DNA of 64,000 nucleotides, taken from assembly GCA_033816765.1 (NCBI GenBank), contig CM066287.1, positions 2,232,001 through 2,296,000 on the forward strand, read 5' to 3'. Numbering within the stretch: position 1 is the stretch's first letter; each line of letters begins with the position of its first letter. The notes beneath the pieces are model-generated. The model had not been told where the DNA came from and made no database searches. It was given only the letters and a program-made list of their open reading frames with translations. The DNA is from Nothopassalora personata. Its lineage: Eukaryota; Ascomycota; Dothideomycetes; Mycosphaerellales; Mycosphaerellaceae. Both the position numbers and the translations under genes were made by a program. Shown piece after piece: positions 11,494 to 22,304 of the stretch.

Positions 11494-12005
11494 GATGCAC
11501 ATGAAGTCTACTGCCGTGATCACCAGCACGGCTGTCCAAAATCTCCACTCTGACGACTGGCAATTCGCCGTCGAGCTGGCGCAGCCCATTCGAACATCAA
11601 TCATCGTGTCGCGCGCGCTGGAGTACCATCTTGCGCAGATCCTTCCGACGTGTGGAGAAGCTAATGGTAATGAAGAGGAAAGTGTGCTGCTCCTACTTCG
11701 TATTAGTGCGAGCAAGCACAGCCTTGGTGTGATACAGCAAACACATGCAAGCAGATGAGCACTCGCTGGCATTTCAAGCTGTTCGGCTAGTTCGACAGCT
11801 TGTGATCACAAATGGGACCTGCTCGGGCTGCAGCCGCATGTTGATCGTTCCTGCCAGATTTTCCATCATTACGCAGCTCACGGAGTCTGCTCCTGCAGAG
11901 CACATCTATGATCACCAAAATTGGTTCACAAAAGGCACGTTCGAGACGCCGTGTTTCAATTGGCCAAGAGTCTATCGTTCTATGCCACATGAAGTCCACC
12001 AAAAA
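11494..12005. other. Intergenic, no supported gene
   Basis: The 512 bp after ATP10 contain short overlapping frames but none with conserved-looking content. The last part must hold the promoter of the small secreted-protein gene. Confidence 0.3.
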
Positions 12006-12402
12006 ATGCTCTCCCTCCCGCGCCTCCTCGGTGTCCTCTTCGCGACAAGCTACATAGTCCAGGTATCTCACCACATCCTCCTCCTCCTCCATCTACTTGT
12101 TCCCCTCAATCTAAACTCCCTCTCACCCGTAGGCTCAAGACCCGGGCGGTGAGAACACGTCTCGGCCTCTCCCGTCCTCCACCACCATGTCCACATCCAT
12201 GAGCTCGAGCAGCACGTCTTCCGGCGCCTCGGCGACAAAGACCTCACCGCTGATTGGATTTTCTGGCTCTGGTGATGCGGGTGGTGGGAGCAGTGGTGGC
12301 ACCAGCGGCGCTGCGAGTAGTAGTGCTTCTGCGCTGGATTATACACGGTTTGGATCCGTCGCGAGGGGGGCTACGTTCTTGGTTGTGGCGGTTGCGGTGT
12401 AG
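12006..12402 (+). CDS. Small Ser/Gly-rich secreted protein, possibly GPI-anchored
   Basis: Two exons (12006-12062, 12133-12402) join to 108 residues. Exon 1 encodes a clean signal peptide (MLSLPRLLGVLFATSYIVQ). After the intron the chain starts AQDPGGENTS, so cleavage near the exon junction is plausible. The mature part is low complexity, rich in Ser, Thr, Gly and Ala. It ends in a short hydrophobic tail (ARGATFLVVAVAV), as in GPI-anchored cell-surface proteins, although the tail is at the short end for a GPI signal. An in-frame ATG eight codons upstream would spoil the signal peptide, so the downstream start is preferred. I do not recognise the family. There are no cysteines after the signal, so it is unlike a disulfide-rich effector. 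Confidence 0.5.
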
Positions 12403-12742
12403 GGGTGAAGAGGGCGGGATGGAGGGTGGAGGCTTGAACGATGCGGATTGCGCTTAGGACGAACTTCTCGTGAGGCTATGGAATGGTGTGGGGGGGGGGG
12501 GGGCACTGTTGGCAATTTTAAGAGTGTCGAGATGATTGGGACTTGGGAGACAAGAGACGGGTTGTTTGAGCGTTCCCAAGAATTGTATTCTGATAATACT
12601 TCCGAGCTTCCTAGAGCTTCGATGCTTTGAGAGGACGCCAGGGCTCATGATCCCATATCTCGCTTTCCCATTCAATGTAGTAAACGCCTTCGCTATGCTG
12701 TTGTGCGAATGTTATTTATACAAATGCGATCCTGCCGCAACC
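12403..12742. other. Convergent 3' region with G14 homopolymer
   Basis: This gap separates the small secreted-protein gene from calcipressin. It contains an uninterrupted run of 14 G at 12490-12503 and no supported gene. Confidence 0.4.
12490..12503. repeat. Poly-G tract (14 G)
   Basis: Fourteen consecutive G residues on the plus strand lie in the convergent 3' region. Such runs are prone to sequencing length error and can form G-quadruplexes only when repeated, which is not the case here. Confidence 0.9.
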
Positions 12743-13528
12743 TCATCGCTCCATCAGCTCAACCGGCGGTCTCGCCGTGTGGACAAACTTCTTCTCCACA
12801 CCCTCCATCGGACTCAGCGATTGCGGAGACTCAGTTGTATCTTCCACAGCAATGGCCGGCAGATCAGGCGAGTGTCCATGCTCTTGCGGATCATACACAA
12901 TTGTACCAGTGCCAGATCGTTGCCGCGTGTTAATGGTCAGCCTGGCAGGTCGATCCACCTCCATATCCTCTTTCAACGCCTCGTCCGCTCCCGGTCGGGC
13001 ATGTAGCTTCGCAAGTGCATCTGCCAGGTCATCTGCGTGCACTTCCTTGTTCGGAGGCTCTTCGTTGCGCATCTCCCATCCGACAGGCGGGCTCGGCGGA
13101 GGCGAGATGAAGAAGAGCTTCTGGCTTTGTGGGAGCGGTAGATGCTGGTCTCCCTGCTCGATCTTGGTCGGCTGGCCGAAGTAGACCCGCACCCGGCTCC
13201 CTAGAACTGTCTCGCCGTCCAGGACTTGCCGAATTGCTATTGCGTCCTCGGTTGTCCAGAAGCTGACGATTACCCTCCGCATGGACTTGAGTGGCGAGAA
13301 TGTATGAACCTTTGCATGTTGGTTGATTGCTTGTTTTATGCTCTCGAGGTTGGCGGCTGTGAAGATTTCGGGCGCGTCGAGGTTGGTGATGAGGAGGGTA
13401 TTGGAGGGTGGCGAGGGTTGCGAGAGCTGGGGCACGTCCGAGAGGTCGATGGAGAGGTTTGGAGAGCGGCGTTTCTGGGGTGAGGTTGGCGACGGGGCCG
13501 GCGACATTTGCGTGACGACGGTTGCCAT
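12743..13528 (-). CDS. RCN1: Calcipressin (regulator of calcineurin)
   Basis: An intronless frame of 261 residues starts at 13528 (MATVVTQMSPAPSPTSPQKR). Residues ~43-122 form the RRM-like domain (NTLLITNLDAPEIFTAANLE, MRRVIVSFWTTEDAIAIRQV, RVRVYFGQPT). Residues ~138-148 carry the family signature LFFISPPPSPP, which binds calcineurin and is the site of priming phosphorylation. Calcipressins bind the calcineurin catalytic subunit and tune Ca2+/calcineurin signalling to Crz1-type factors. The C-terminal part is acidic and ends HTARPPVELMER. The frame extends 77 codons upstream, but that extension lacks conserved features and overlaps the probable promoter. Confidence 0.93.
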   Translation of the reverse strand: MATVVTQMSPAPSPTSPQKRRSPNLSIDLSDVPQLSQPSPPSNTLLITNLDAPEIFTAANLESIKQAINQHAKVHTFSPLKSMRRVIVSFWTTEDAIAIRQVLDGETVLGSRVRVYFGQPTKIEQGDQHLPLPQSQKLFFISPPPSPPVGWEMRNEEPPNKEVHADDLADALAKLHARPGADEALKEDMEVDRPARLTINTRQRSGTGTIVYDPQEHGHSPDLPAIAVEDTTESPQSLSPMEGVEKKFVHTARPPVELMER

Positions 13529-13956
13529 ATGTTGATACTGTCCAGTAGCGGTGGTGAAGATTGTAGTGCTGTGTTGTTTGTCCAGTAGGGCGTGGGCTGT
13601 TGCTCCAGGACACAGAGGGGCGGCGGCGCATGTCCTTTTGTTTCCATCATCTGAGGCACTGCCCTTAGCGGCAACCGGCGCTTCCTGGCTAGAAGCCGTT
13701 GCGCCAAGGTAACACAGCCCCGGTAGAAGTCTTCTGCACGCGCGGTACACGCCTATCATTACTGCTCATGAGTGGTCTTCCAGCGGCTTCTTAGCCTCTG
13801 AGCCTCCGCAATGGCCTTCGTCAGCGGCGACGTCTCCATGCGGCAGAGAATACGTTGCCATGTAACATCACGAGGGAAGCCACGACGGCCGCAGCACAGC
13901 ACATTCATCACTCCTTTGGCGAGACTCGCGGCCATGAGAACACAAGCCGTCCGAGG
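13529..13956. promoter_or_regulatory. Calcipressin upstream region
   Basis: This is non-coding as far as I can tell and contains the calcipressin promoter, and perhaps that of the small split frame starting at 13957. Frames crossing it have no conserved-looking content. Confidence 0.3.
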
Positions 13957-14129
13957 ATGGAACGATCACGAGACGTTGATAACAATGCTGCGCCTCAGTA
14001 CATCACTGCCGCCGCGACTCGAACGAGAGACTGGCGGCATGACTGCAATTCAGTATCGTCGAAAACATCATTCAAGCCACCGTCCACAATGTGAAGCCTG
14101 GTGGCATCGCGGGAAAGAGGTTCAATTAG
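13957..14129 (+). CDS. Candidate 38-residue split ORF
   Basis: A 41-nt exon from an ATG at 13957 joins across a 56-nt intron (13998-14053, gtacat...ttcag with catgac upstream of the acceptor) to an exon ending at the TAG at 14127-14129. The second exon reads IVENIIQATVHNVKPGGIAG and then KRFN, which has the look of a conserved protein tail. I do not recognise a family. The true 5' end could lie in further exons upstream, so the 38-residue length may be an underestimate. It ends only 128 bp from the stop of the hmp1-like gene on the opposite strand. Confidence 0.25.
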
Positions 14130-14256
14130 CTATGTCTAAACACCTCACACTCTCTTCTGCTAGAATGCTGAATCTCAATGGTCCGTATCCCGTGTCATAC
14201 TGCCGTTTTCATACTGCTGTTCTTCTCCAGGCAACCGAGCTCTCCTATGCTCTTGT

Positions 14257-14958
14257 CTACTTGTTGAGCTCGCTCTCAACACCTCGCTGCAGTGTCTTGC
14301 CTTGGTCGTGCTGCTGCTGGTACCTGGCTTGCTCCGCGCGGTTGCCTGCCACGGATATTGTGTTAGCGAATATACACACCATGCACAGCATGCAGACGAA
14401 GTCGACACTTACCAGTCACGCCTGCAACGGCTCCACCAACAGTACCTTGGACGCGGTCCGCAACGCCAGAGCCCAGATCGTGGAGCTGTCCCTTGCTCTC
14501 TTGACCCTTGCCCTCGGCGTTCTGCTGCTGACCTTCTCTCTTCAGACCGTCCAAGCCGAGAGCGCCGCCGACGAACTCCTTGCCGCTGCCGATTGTCTGG
14601 TTCCAGCTGCCAGCTTGCCTGTCTGGGTCGTTTGCGGCAACACCTGAGCTTGAGACAGAGACGCCGCCGATGGTTGTGCCAGCGTCGGAGGCATCTTTTC
14701 TAGCTTGGCCGATGTTTTGCTTCTCTGTCAAGCTGTTACAAGCGGTTTTGGGGAGGCTTCTTATGCTAGGCAAATCTACGTACCCTCGCCCTGCCTCTTA
14801 TCGGGCTGGGAACCGGTGATGGATCCGAGGACGCTCTGAGCGGCCCCGCTGGCTTGCTGCATAGAGAGTCAGCGACAGGGTTCTCCGCCTTATAGCGTTC
14901 GAAAGAGGATGCCCACGTCAATGTAAGATTGGAGAGTGGAGGTTTCCTTGTCAGACAT
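14257..14958 (-). CDS. Hmp1-like / CsbD-like stress protein (mismatch and cruciform DNA recognition family)
   Basis: Four exons (14958-14917, 14856-14784, 14724-14413, 14345-14257) encode 171 residues. The start reads MSDKETSTLQSYIDQASGAA; the centre carries GSWNQTIGSGKEFVGGALG and LKREGQQQNAEGKGQESKGQ; the end has VADRVQGTVGGAVAGVTGNR and HDQGKTLQRGVESELNK. This is the pattern of the fungal proteins named after Ustilago Hmp1, a mismatched-base and cruciform DNA binder, which are also related to bacterial CsbD/YjbJ stress proteins. They are small, hydrophilic, Gly/Gln-rich and commonly stress-induced. All three introns have good borders and the frame closes exactly. DNA binding here is inferred from the family name only. 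Confidence 0.85.
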
Positions 14959-15629
14959 GGTGGATGGTTTAGGGATCGGAGATCGCGGATGAAGGTTTGT
15001 TGGTCAGAATCGTGAGTAGTGGTCCGAAGTGCTTTGCTTAGGAACGTCTTGTCAATATGTGACGCAGAGTATGTCTTTTGTGGACACGCGAAGGGTTGGC
15101 TTGTGACATGGCGGGATGGTGGGGTCACAATCACAAAGGAGCAAGCTACGGTACGTCATCGCACCTGCTGAAAGCATGATATACACGCCTGAAAGGAGTC
15201 CACGTGATGGACGGTGGAATGCGCGACAAAGCATGCCCGATTGTCTCCAGGTTGGCCGAGCACTTCTTCGCGGCACACTCTTCGCCAGACCACTACAATA
15301 TGGCGTGACACCAGTGTCAAGTGCACGATCGGGCGTCGCGCCAGCCAGCTTCGAGGTCTAGATCTTCTCTCAGATCACGACCTCCGAGAAGAAGGTACAC
15401 TTTGCGCAAAGTCGTCGTGCCATGGCTGATACGATACTGCTGGCAAAAGATGATACCGATCTTGCAATTGCTTGAATCCAAGACTTCTCGTAACGTGATA
15501 TACAACCCGCTACGTTGCAGGCAAAATATAATTCCAATTCCAAGACCTCAATGCGATCGTGGTATAAAGCGAAGCAATCTTTTGAAAGATTCTCGCCCAG
15601 AGCGCTCATTAAATGTTGGTCAATCCAGA
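14959..15629. other. Upstream region of the hmp1-like gene
   Basis: A 671-bp gap between the 5' end of the hmp1-like gene and the 3' end of facB. Short frames occur on both strands without recognisable content. Confidence 0.3.
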
Positions 15630-18467
15630 TTACCAGGTGCTGCTAAAAGCTGTGTCGTCGCTGTGAGGCAATACAATGCCCCTATAGGTCTCACTTTGTA
15701 CGCTGCTTGCACTCGCCCACTCCGCGTTGAACTCCTCCGTGCTGCTCAGTCCGTCGTCAGTCGTGAAAGAGAGGACGCTGGCCGCATGTCCAGCACTCGG
15801 TGTCAAGCCAGGCGAGGAACTCGCGTTGGTTTCAGTCTGACATGAGGTCCACAAATCGGCACTCCAGACAAGGGACCCATCAGTGAGTACCGGCGTTGAG
15901 TGGTTATTGTGGAGGCCGAGAGATGGTGCATCCAGAAGCGCATCTACGGCAGGCCCGCCGTAACATGCGTCATATATGTTCGTTTCGCCGTTGTCCAGTG
16001 AACCCAAAAGCTTCTCCCAGTCCGTTGGTCCTGGCTCAGTCTTGATGGGCTGGGTAGTGCGACTCGTAGCGGCTGCTTGTGGTTCGCGCTCGTTGCCAAA
16101 AGACAGATAGTCAAGATTAGGAAGCTTCTTCGTTGCCGGCTTCGCTTTAGGCCGATTTTGCGCCGAAGGCCGGGCGGTAGACGTGGAGCGAGGCCGCGAG
16201 TGCATGTTGACAGGGCTCCGAGCCGGCTCTGACCGAGAGACAGATGATGGGTCGTACGTCGTTGAAGATGATGGCTGCAGAGAAGGTTGACTCTGCGCAT
16301 GCATGCTGTACGGGTGCAAGCTGATGTTGGGTACCGTCTGCCTTCGACCTGCGTCTGAGACGTCTAGCTTTGGGGTCTTGCCATTAGCAGCTGCTGTCAA
16401 TCGTGACGCAATTGCTTTAAGCTGCTTCTTGGTCGAGGACTGTATGCTTGCCATCGATTGAGAGCCTTCAGAGTTATGTCTTGAGACCGGCGGAATCCTC
16501 GCCTTCGCTGATACCGGAGGGCTTGTCTGAACTGGGATGAATGACTTGGCGACACGCTCAAACTCTGCTGCACATGGTGCTTCGGTCTTCTTCAAGATAG
16601 TCGTCACTGCATTAATCATTTTGCTGTTATCCTTTAAGATCTTGGAGCCGGACTCCAGACCGAGGCCTTGGAAGAGCAACCCGAATCCAGCCAGCACGAG
16701 GACTTCGTCGCGATTGAGACAGAACGAGAAGCTGAGACTTCTCTCATCCAGGAGTTCAACAATCTGGATCATGTGTTTACATGAGCTTGCCATGGCCATC
16801 ATCGACGATGAAGAGCGGGCCCCGAGGGATGCACATATCGCTGGTCGGTGAATTAATGCACGGACGTAGTGGTATGTCAAGGACAGTAGCGGCGATCGAC
16901 TGCTGATGGTACCGGTGCTTGGTTTGTCCTGTAGCATATTAGCATAAATCTGTTCAGGCACGATTGGGAGGTGGCCGAGTATGCATACCTGAGCGAACTG
17001 CAAACGTAGGTGAGGCGCTAGGGATTTGCTCCAGGCGTCCAGCTCATCTGAAAGCTCACTGAGCTTTTTCAAGGACAGTTCGTAGGTACTCTTCGCTGGG
17101 AAGACGTCCTCCAGGACTTTTGACAATACCTGGGATAGCCGGAAGAGAGCCAGTGCGCTCGACAATTTTGTTGACTCGCCAGGCAAGGTGGGCTGAAACC
17201 CTCGCTCTGTCACATACTCATCGTCGGCGTCGACGGGTAGCTCGCAATAAATATCGTCGTCTTTGATATGTTTGGGCAGACCCAGAACCACGGCGCTGAA
17301 ACTGTCGACGGTGTAGAAGGTCCAGAAAACCTTCTTCCTTGTCTCAGCGGTGAGTGTACCGAGGGCGAATCGCTTCTGTGATTGATGAAGGCCAAGTCTC
17401 GCAGACAGGGAAGTCGAGAGACCCTTATAGGTCTGCAGCCTGGTGAGATCGCCACGCACGAGGCAGTATATTTGTGCCAGCACCAAAACCTGAAGAGTGG
17501 ACATCGATTTCTCCGTGATAATGGTGTCAACAGCAGCTTTCCATTGGCTCTCGAAGCTGTCTAGCTCTGCCGAGCATCTTGTGCCACTGGACAGAGCCGC
17601 GATACCGAATACCAGGTTCAACTGAGCGATCTCGGCTTTGTCGGTAACAGCTTCATGGTCCTCGACGTAGCGGGCATACAAGGTCAAAAACGTGGGTTTG
17701 TGGAGGACAGGAAATAGTGGCGCCCATTCCTGAAAGAATATATTGACCAGTTGATCAGACACCAAGCGGGGCGGTGCTGTGAAGACGATAGGCGATCTCG
17801 GGGTGACCGCGCCCGGTGTGACGGACATCCGTCTGTGGCTACTCGCAAGCAATGATGCAGTATCTATGTCTGCTGTCGACCGCCCGGTCTCCTGTACGCG
17901 ATGTTTAAACGCTTCTATAAAGGTACGGCCGGATGAGGTACCAGCGAAGTACGAATCGGAACCCTCCTCGTCGAGCAGATATGGGGATTGCTGTACTTTG
18001 AAGATATCATCCTTCGGCTGCGATTCCGTCTTGCGTTCCGTCGATTCGATTGAGACGGTCGATGGCCTTCGAGGTGATGGTAGTTGTATTGGGTGCGACG
18101 ACTGAGAATGTATGCGGGAAAGAACGTCAATCTTCTCGTCCTTCTCGTCGAGCAGCTCTTTCAACTCTCGAACCTCCGACTCCAAACTGCGTACTCGTTC
18201 CTCCAATGACTCGGTATATCCTCTAGGAAACGCTCGCCTGCTGAGCTTATCGCTTGTCTTGCATTCGAAGCCGACATTGGAACATTGGGAGCAGCATGGT
18301 CGGATGCCATCACAGCGTATCTTCTTACTCCGACACCTGGAGGAGCATTAGGCTTGGTAGGAAGACCGTTCCGTCTCGTCACGCACGCACCTGTCACAAG
18401 CCTGCGCAATCCTCGTCTGCGCATTCACACCCACCTTGATGACCTTCATCGGAAGAATGCCAGGCAT
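15630..18467 (-). CDS. facB: Zn2Cys6 transcription factor FacB/Cat8 (acetate and gluconeogenic gene activator)
   Basis: Three exons (18467-18391, 18336-16989, 16928-15630) give 907 residues, near the size of Aspergillus FacB. The N-terminus reads [17 protein letters not shown]. The zinc cluster follows, with ligands Cys24, 27, 34, 41, 44 and 51 ([19 protein letters not shown], then [10 protein letters not shown]). It is followed by [19 protein letters not shown] and a leucine-zipper-like stretch ([19 protein letters not shown]). A fungal-specific TF middle homology domain spans ~190-600, and the tail is Ser/Pro-rich with an acidic end. FacB/Cat8 proteins activate acetyl-CoA synthetase, glyoxylate-cycle and gluconeogenic genes on C2 carbon sources. 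The first intron splits the zinc cluster. The second (16929-16988) is 60 nt and stop-free, so retention would keep the frame. Confidence 0.93.
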
Positions 18468-19600
18468 GATGGGAGGACGGAGCACAGCGTGCTGGCGTGA
18501 GTATAAGCAGCACAAAAACAAGCACAGGAGGTCTGGGGAAGAAGTGGGGATCGTGGTTCTTGAGTCGTCATGCGACCACGCTGTTCGAGATTGAGTCTAT
18601 TGAAGTCTGTGCGGTCGATGTTTCTTGTTTCTTCAATGGAGGAAGGCTTGACCAGGGCCACGAGCGCACGACGATGCCGACAGGAAGAATCCGGGGGAGC
18701 TGCCTGCACTAAGGATTGCTTTGGCGGCGCGACCCCACACGACTGCAGTGGAAACCCTGCTGCGAAGGCTCTAGCTGCAGATTCCGCTCCGATGATTCGC
18801 CGACCTCGGCTTAGAGTTTGTCGACGTTGACCTGACCTGGAGAGCTGGCTGCTCGTCTGGTCCAAGCACCAATCACCTGTTCCAAACTCTCCCGTCCACC
18901 GAAAGTTCCGGTCGCTTGGTGCTCGCGTGAGCGGCAGCATGACAACTCTGCTCGGGGCCGCAGAGTCCAATGAGTGCACGCGTGTGTTCCTGCGCGCGGT
19001 GGGGACCAGCGGTGGTATGGAGCACCGCGACAGGCACAACGACACCAGTCTTCTGCATATAAAGACGGTCGCCAGGTGAGGGCTGAGATAATCTGGGGGA
19101 GCCTGGGCGGTCGTCACCCAAAAGCTAAAGTGTTGGTGGGGCAGCTGCTGGCCAAACGGTAGGTACCCTTGTGGTGAAAAGCCTCTGACTCGTCTACACG
19201 GACTGAATAGCTTCTGTGAGCAGTGCAGCGTGACTTCGTGGCACACACAAGTGTGCTTCAAGCCAGCGCGGGACAGACAGCTCTCGTACTTGAACCCGGC
19301 ATGGATGTGCAGCAGGGAGGTTGTGCAAATCTCGGATGGGAAAGCCATCCTGTCTGGCGCAGCAGCTGCTTGCACTTCATGATCGACCGACCGGTAGTGC
19401 ATCCGGGTTGCGGGTTTCGATCAATATATTGGCTTTGTTAGGTTAGTGTGGTCCCGTTGCGGGGTGTGCGCACGCGCAGCCATTCAATCAGAGATCTCGA
19501 TGTGGTCAGTAGTTGCTCTTAAACAGCATCGCAGAACCTCGTGGGAAGCTCGACGGCCGGGTTGAGCAGATTTCCGCGGGAGTTTGCCTCGCAGCAATGG
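18468..19600. promoter_or_regulatory. facB upstream region (1.1 kb)
   Basis: A long gap between facB and the SET-domain gene, fitting the extended promoter or leader expected of a regulator gene. A 318-codon open frame on the minus strand overlaps it (18446-19402). Its content is Ser/Arg/Cys-rich and unlike a folded protein, so I treat it as chance in GC-rich DNA. Confidence 0.35.
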
Positions 19601-21841
19601 TCACGAAAAGTCATCATCTTGCACAGACTGGCCCGTAGTCATCGAGGTCAGGTATCGCCGGACGACAGCAGATTCGGCGAGTTCGACCTTCTGGATACGA
19701 AAGGTCAGCCCGAAATGTACCATCAAGGTCCAGCGTTCACCCCCGGGCCATCGGTAACATGACCATCCTTGCGCATGGCATCCACGCACCGCGCAGCTTG
19801 ATTCACATCATGGACATGACCAGCTCCGAGCAGTAGGGTCGTTCAACCGCACTCACCTGTCGTTCGAAATCCTCGTATGCCTTCTCCAGGAGCTCGAACT
19901 CAAGCCGCCTGAGTTTCATGGCCTGTTGGTATGGAGTTTCCCTGACGTCGGTTGCCTCACCATGCAGCGCAGCTTCGATATTTTCCTGAGTGCTGTATAA
20001 GACCTGCAGCTGATCAAATGTTCGCTGTTGCAAGATCACGATCGCACGAAGTCTATATACTGGCCACAATTCACTCTCAGCCAGCACACGGTGCAGATCG
20101 TCAGCTCCGGTCAGCTCATGATCGTGGTAGACTGCTCGCAATTCTTCCTCCCCAGTGATAGTCCTTGCAAGCTCAAAGCGCAGCCCATCGTCTTGGCTCA
20201 CACAGAGAAGCCAGATAAAGTCGCCCTGCCAATCGATTGCCCCTCTAGGCGATTCTCTGCTGTTGGATCGTCTGGAGTTAGCTCCATCGATCCCACCCAG
20301 ACCTTCTGGCTCATCGCTGCTAGAAAGATCGATAATCTTGAATCCGGGAGCGCAACCAGCAAACTGCATCTTCAAGTTAGCAGAGCAAAACTTGCAAGTA
20401 TACGAAGAGGCTTCGAGGGCTGTGGACGGGAGAGACGACCGCCTTCACGACGGCTCGACCGTCTCTTGTTCGAGACGAAGCCAACGTAGTAGCTTGGCTG
20501 GCTTCCATCCGGCGAAGCATAATAGGGCGGCTCCTTTCGAGCTTCATTCAAAGGCACTCACTCGTGCGCTGCACGGGCTGTTCAGGTCGAGAACAGGCAT
20601 AACACACACCTTCATCTTTGCAGCTTTCGCCACATCGTCGTCCGGGATACTCAGGCTAAGAAAAAGGGTCTCTGCGGTTTCCATCTCTTCTTCGAGGAAT
20701 CCGTAGGAGAACAGCATCTCACAGGCACCTTTCTCGTCACCGTAGGTTATATTTACCTCCTGACCCAACGGAAGCTGCTTGTTCTCCAGCAGCCACAGGT
20801 AGTATTTGCTGCGAGAGCCGATTTTGTTAGTGCAGTCCCGCTCGGTGTTACGAGAGCGTCGATCTCACCCATCTGCTCGATCGTAGAAAGCGTTCGTTCT
20901 ATCGCCTGCACCGTGACTCGCGAGGTCCATCCCAGGTATCATGCAAGAACCATAGAAGTCGAGCGCTCTCGATCTGAACATGGCATCCACTTGCATCCAA
21001 TCGTCTAGATCAATGTGTTCCTGGACAAGTCTATACCAGCGAGTCTTGGCCGCCGACGCGCAGAGTTGGTCATATTCTCGCTCAAGGCTCTTTAACTTGG
21101 ATGCTACTGCTGGGGCCAAAGATGTGCCGACAAGTAGCTGCAATTCCGGTTGGGCCCAGAATGTTGGCAATAGCTCACATGGCAATGTCTTTACGTAGCT
21201 GCGAAAGAGAAAGGTTAGCTGTACTTCAAACAACCCGTGGCCATGCCTCAGAAGTAATGAAGAAGTAGAGTCAAGCGCATGGTGCAGTGCATGTCTCCAG
21301 TAATCGCCCACGTCTCTGGGCTTTGACTTCATACTTACTACCCTCCATACGTACCTGTGTCAACTCAGGTAAGTCTAGTGAAACGTACGAAAAGTGAAGT
21401 GCGCTATCCGCAAGTCCACTGGTGACTGGCAGAAGGATCCGTCACTTACTCTGTGAACGGCGTGTGCACACCGACGCGATCGGAGAGATATGGACAGGAT
21501 ATGGACGCATTGAAGAGCAGGAAGGTAAGTATTGCCCCTCGTGGAGTTTGTCCAAAGTCTGCAAGGCTTTCCAGGACTTCTCGAAAGTCCTTGTCGAAGT
21601 GCGCCTGCGTTTTCACTGCTTCGACTGACAGTACGAGTTCCTTGGAAATGTTGAGGATTTCCAGTGGTTTGCCAGAATTTGCACACTCCAGATGACGGTC
21701 GGCGACCAGGCCGATGCCTCTGCCAGGTATGAGCTTGGGTGATGCATTTGTGAAGTGGATGCCGCTGGCTGTGGCCCATGTCTTAACGCCGTCGATGTCG
21801 AGATGAAGCCATCCCTCAGCTTTGCCGCGCTTGATGAGCAT
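19601..21841 (-). CDS. SET-domain protein (Rubisco LSMT/Rkm-like lysine methyltransferase)
   Basis: Five exons (21841-21450, 21198-20869, 20808-20562, 20363-19857, 19690-19601) join in frame to 521 residues. A split SET domain is visible: WATASGIHFTNASPKLIPGR then GIGLVADRHL near the N-terminus; SCMIPGMDLASHG (the N-H-like region); and GQEVNITYGDEKGACEMLF with SYGFLEEE, the ITYG...L.SYGF signature of SET-RSB methyltransferases. The typical NH pair before the C-flank is replaced by MDLASH. Such proteins methylate lysines on ribosomal or translation proteins in cytosol or nucleus. The C-terminal part (LLEKAYEDFERQ joined to KVELAESAVVRRYL) is the helical substrate-binding domain. The first intron (251 nt) and third (198 nt) are long for this window, so an extra small exon is possible. 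Confidence 0.75.
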
Positions 21842-22304
21842 GATCCGTGCTCTGGAATGTTGCACGATAAGAAAGCTGGAAGGGTTGGAAGTCGAGAAAA
21901 GTGAGTTGCGCTGTCTCGTGATTTCGTGATTAGCTCTAGCGTGAAGCCTGTGCTCTGCTCTTGTTTACCCTGACGACAGGTTGAGCCTAGGACAGGATCG
22001 GCAGCGGCAAAACAACAGCGACCAACAACAAATCTGAAGGCATCTTCTCCGCTATCATTGTCGGAATACCTCATAGTTTACATGCACTTGCCACTGTAGC
22101 ATCGTGTTGTGTTCGAACAGCATTTGGTTGTCCGGACTGGACTGTCATCCCGCCTCATTTCAACAGCAGCATCCTTATCAACAGCGGCACGCGACGACTT
22201 GGAGGCCCATCTATCCATTGCACGCATTGCACGCATTGCACTGGACTATAGCAGCTACATATCGAGCATTACATTAACCAAGGAAGGCACTACCAGAGGC
22301 TGAC
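21842..22304. promoter_or_regulatory. Divergent intergenic region SET gene / CDC14, with 9-bp triple repeat
   Basis: The 463 bp between divergent start codons include a tandem of cattgcacg (two full copies and a third of eight bases) at 22216-22241, about 65 bp before the CDC14 ATG, where a transcription start or leader would lie. No coding content is seen. Confidence 0.4.
22216..22241. repeat. Short tandem repeat, 9-bp unit x ~3
   Basis: The unit cattgcacg is repeated almost three times just upstream of CDC14. It may be a minor microsatellite-like feature or part of the leader. Confidence 0.7.

Noticed and set aside
10900..11772. 290-codon minus-strand frame opposite ATP10
   Set aside because: It overlaps the conserved ATP10 core antisense and has no features of its own.
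13811..14647. 278-codon plus-strand frame between calcipressin and the hmp1-like gene
   Set aside because: It runs antisense through two exons of the well-supported hmp1-like gene, and its content is irregular.
18446..19402. 318-codon open frame on the minus strand upstream of facB
   Set aside because: It overlaps the facB start and first exon, and its composition (Ser, Arg, Cys, Pro, few hydrophobic blocks) does not resemble a folded protein. GC-rich promoter DNA can stay open by chance.
18468..19600. Several SYGGRG (CreA-type) hexamers upstream of facB
   Set aside because: About four such matches are expected by chance in 1.1 kb on two strands, and I counted about that many, so there is no enrichment to claim.
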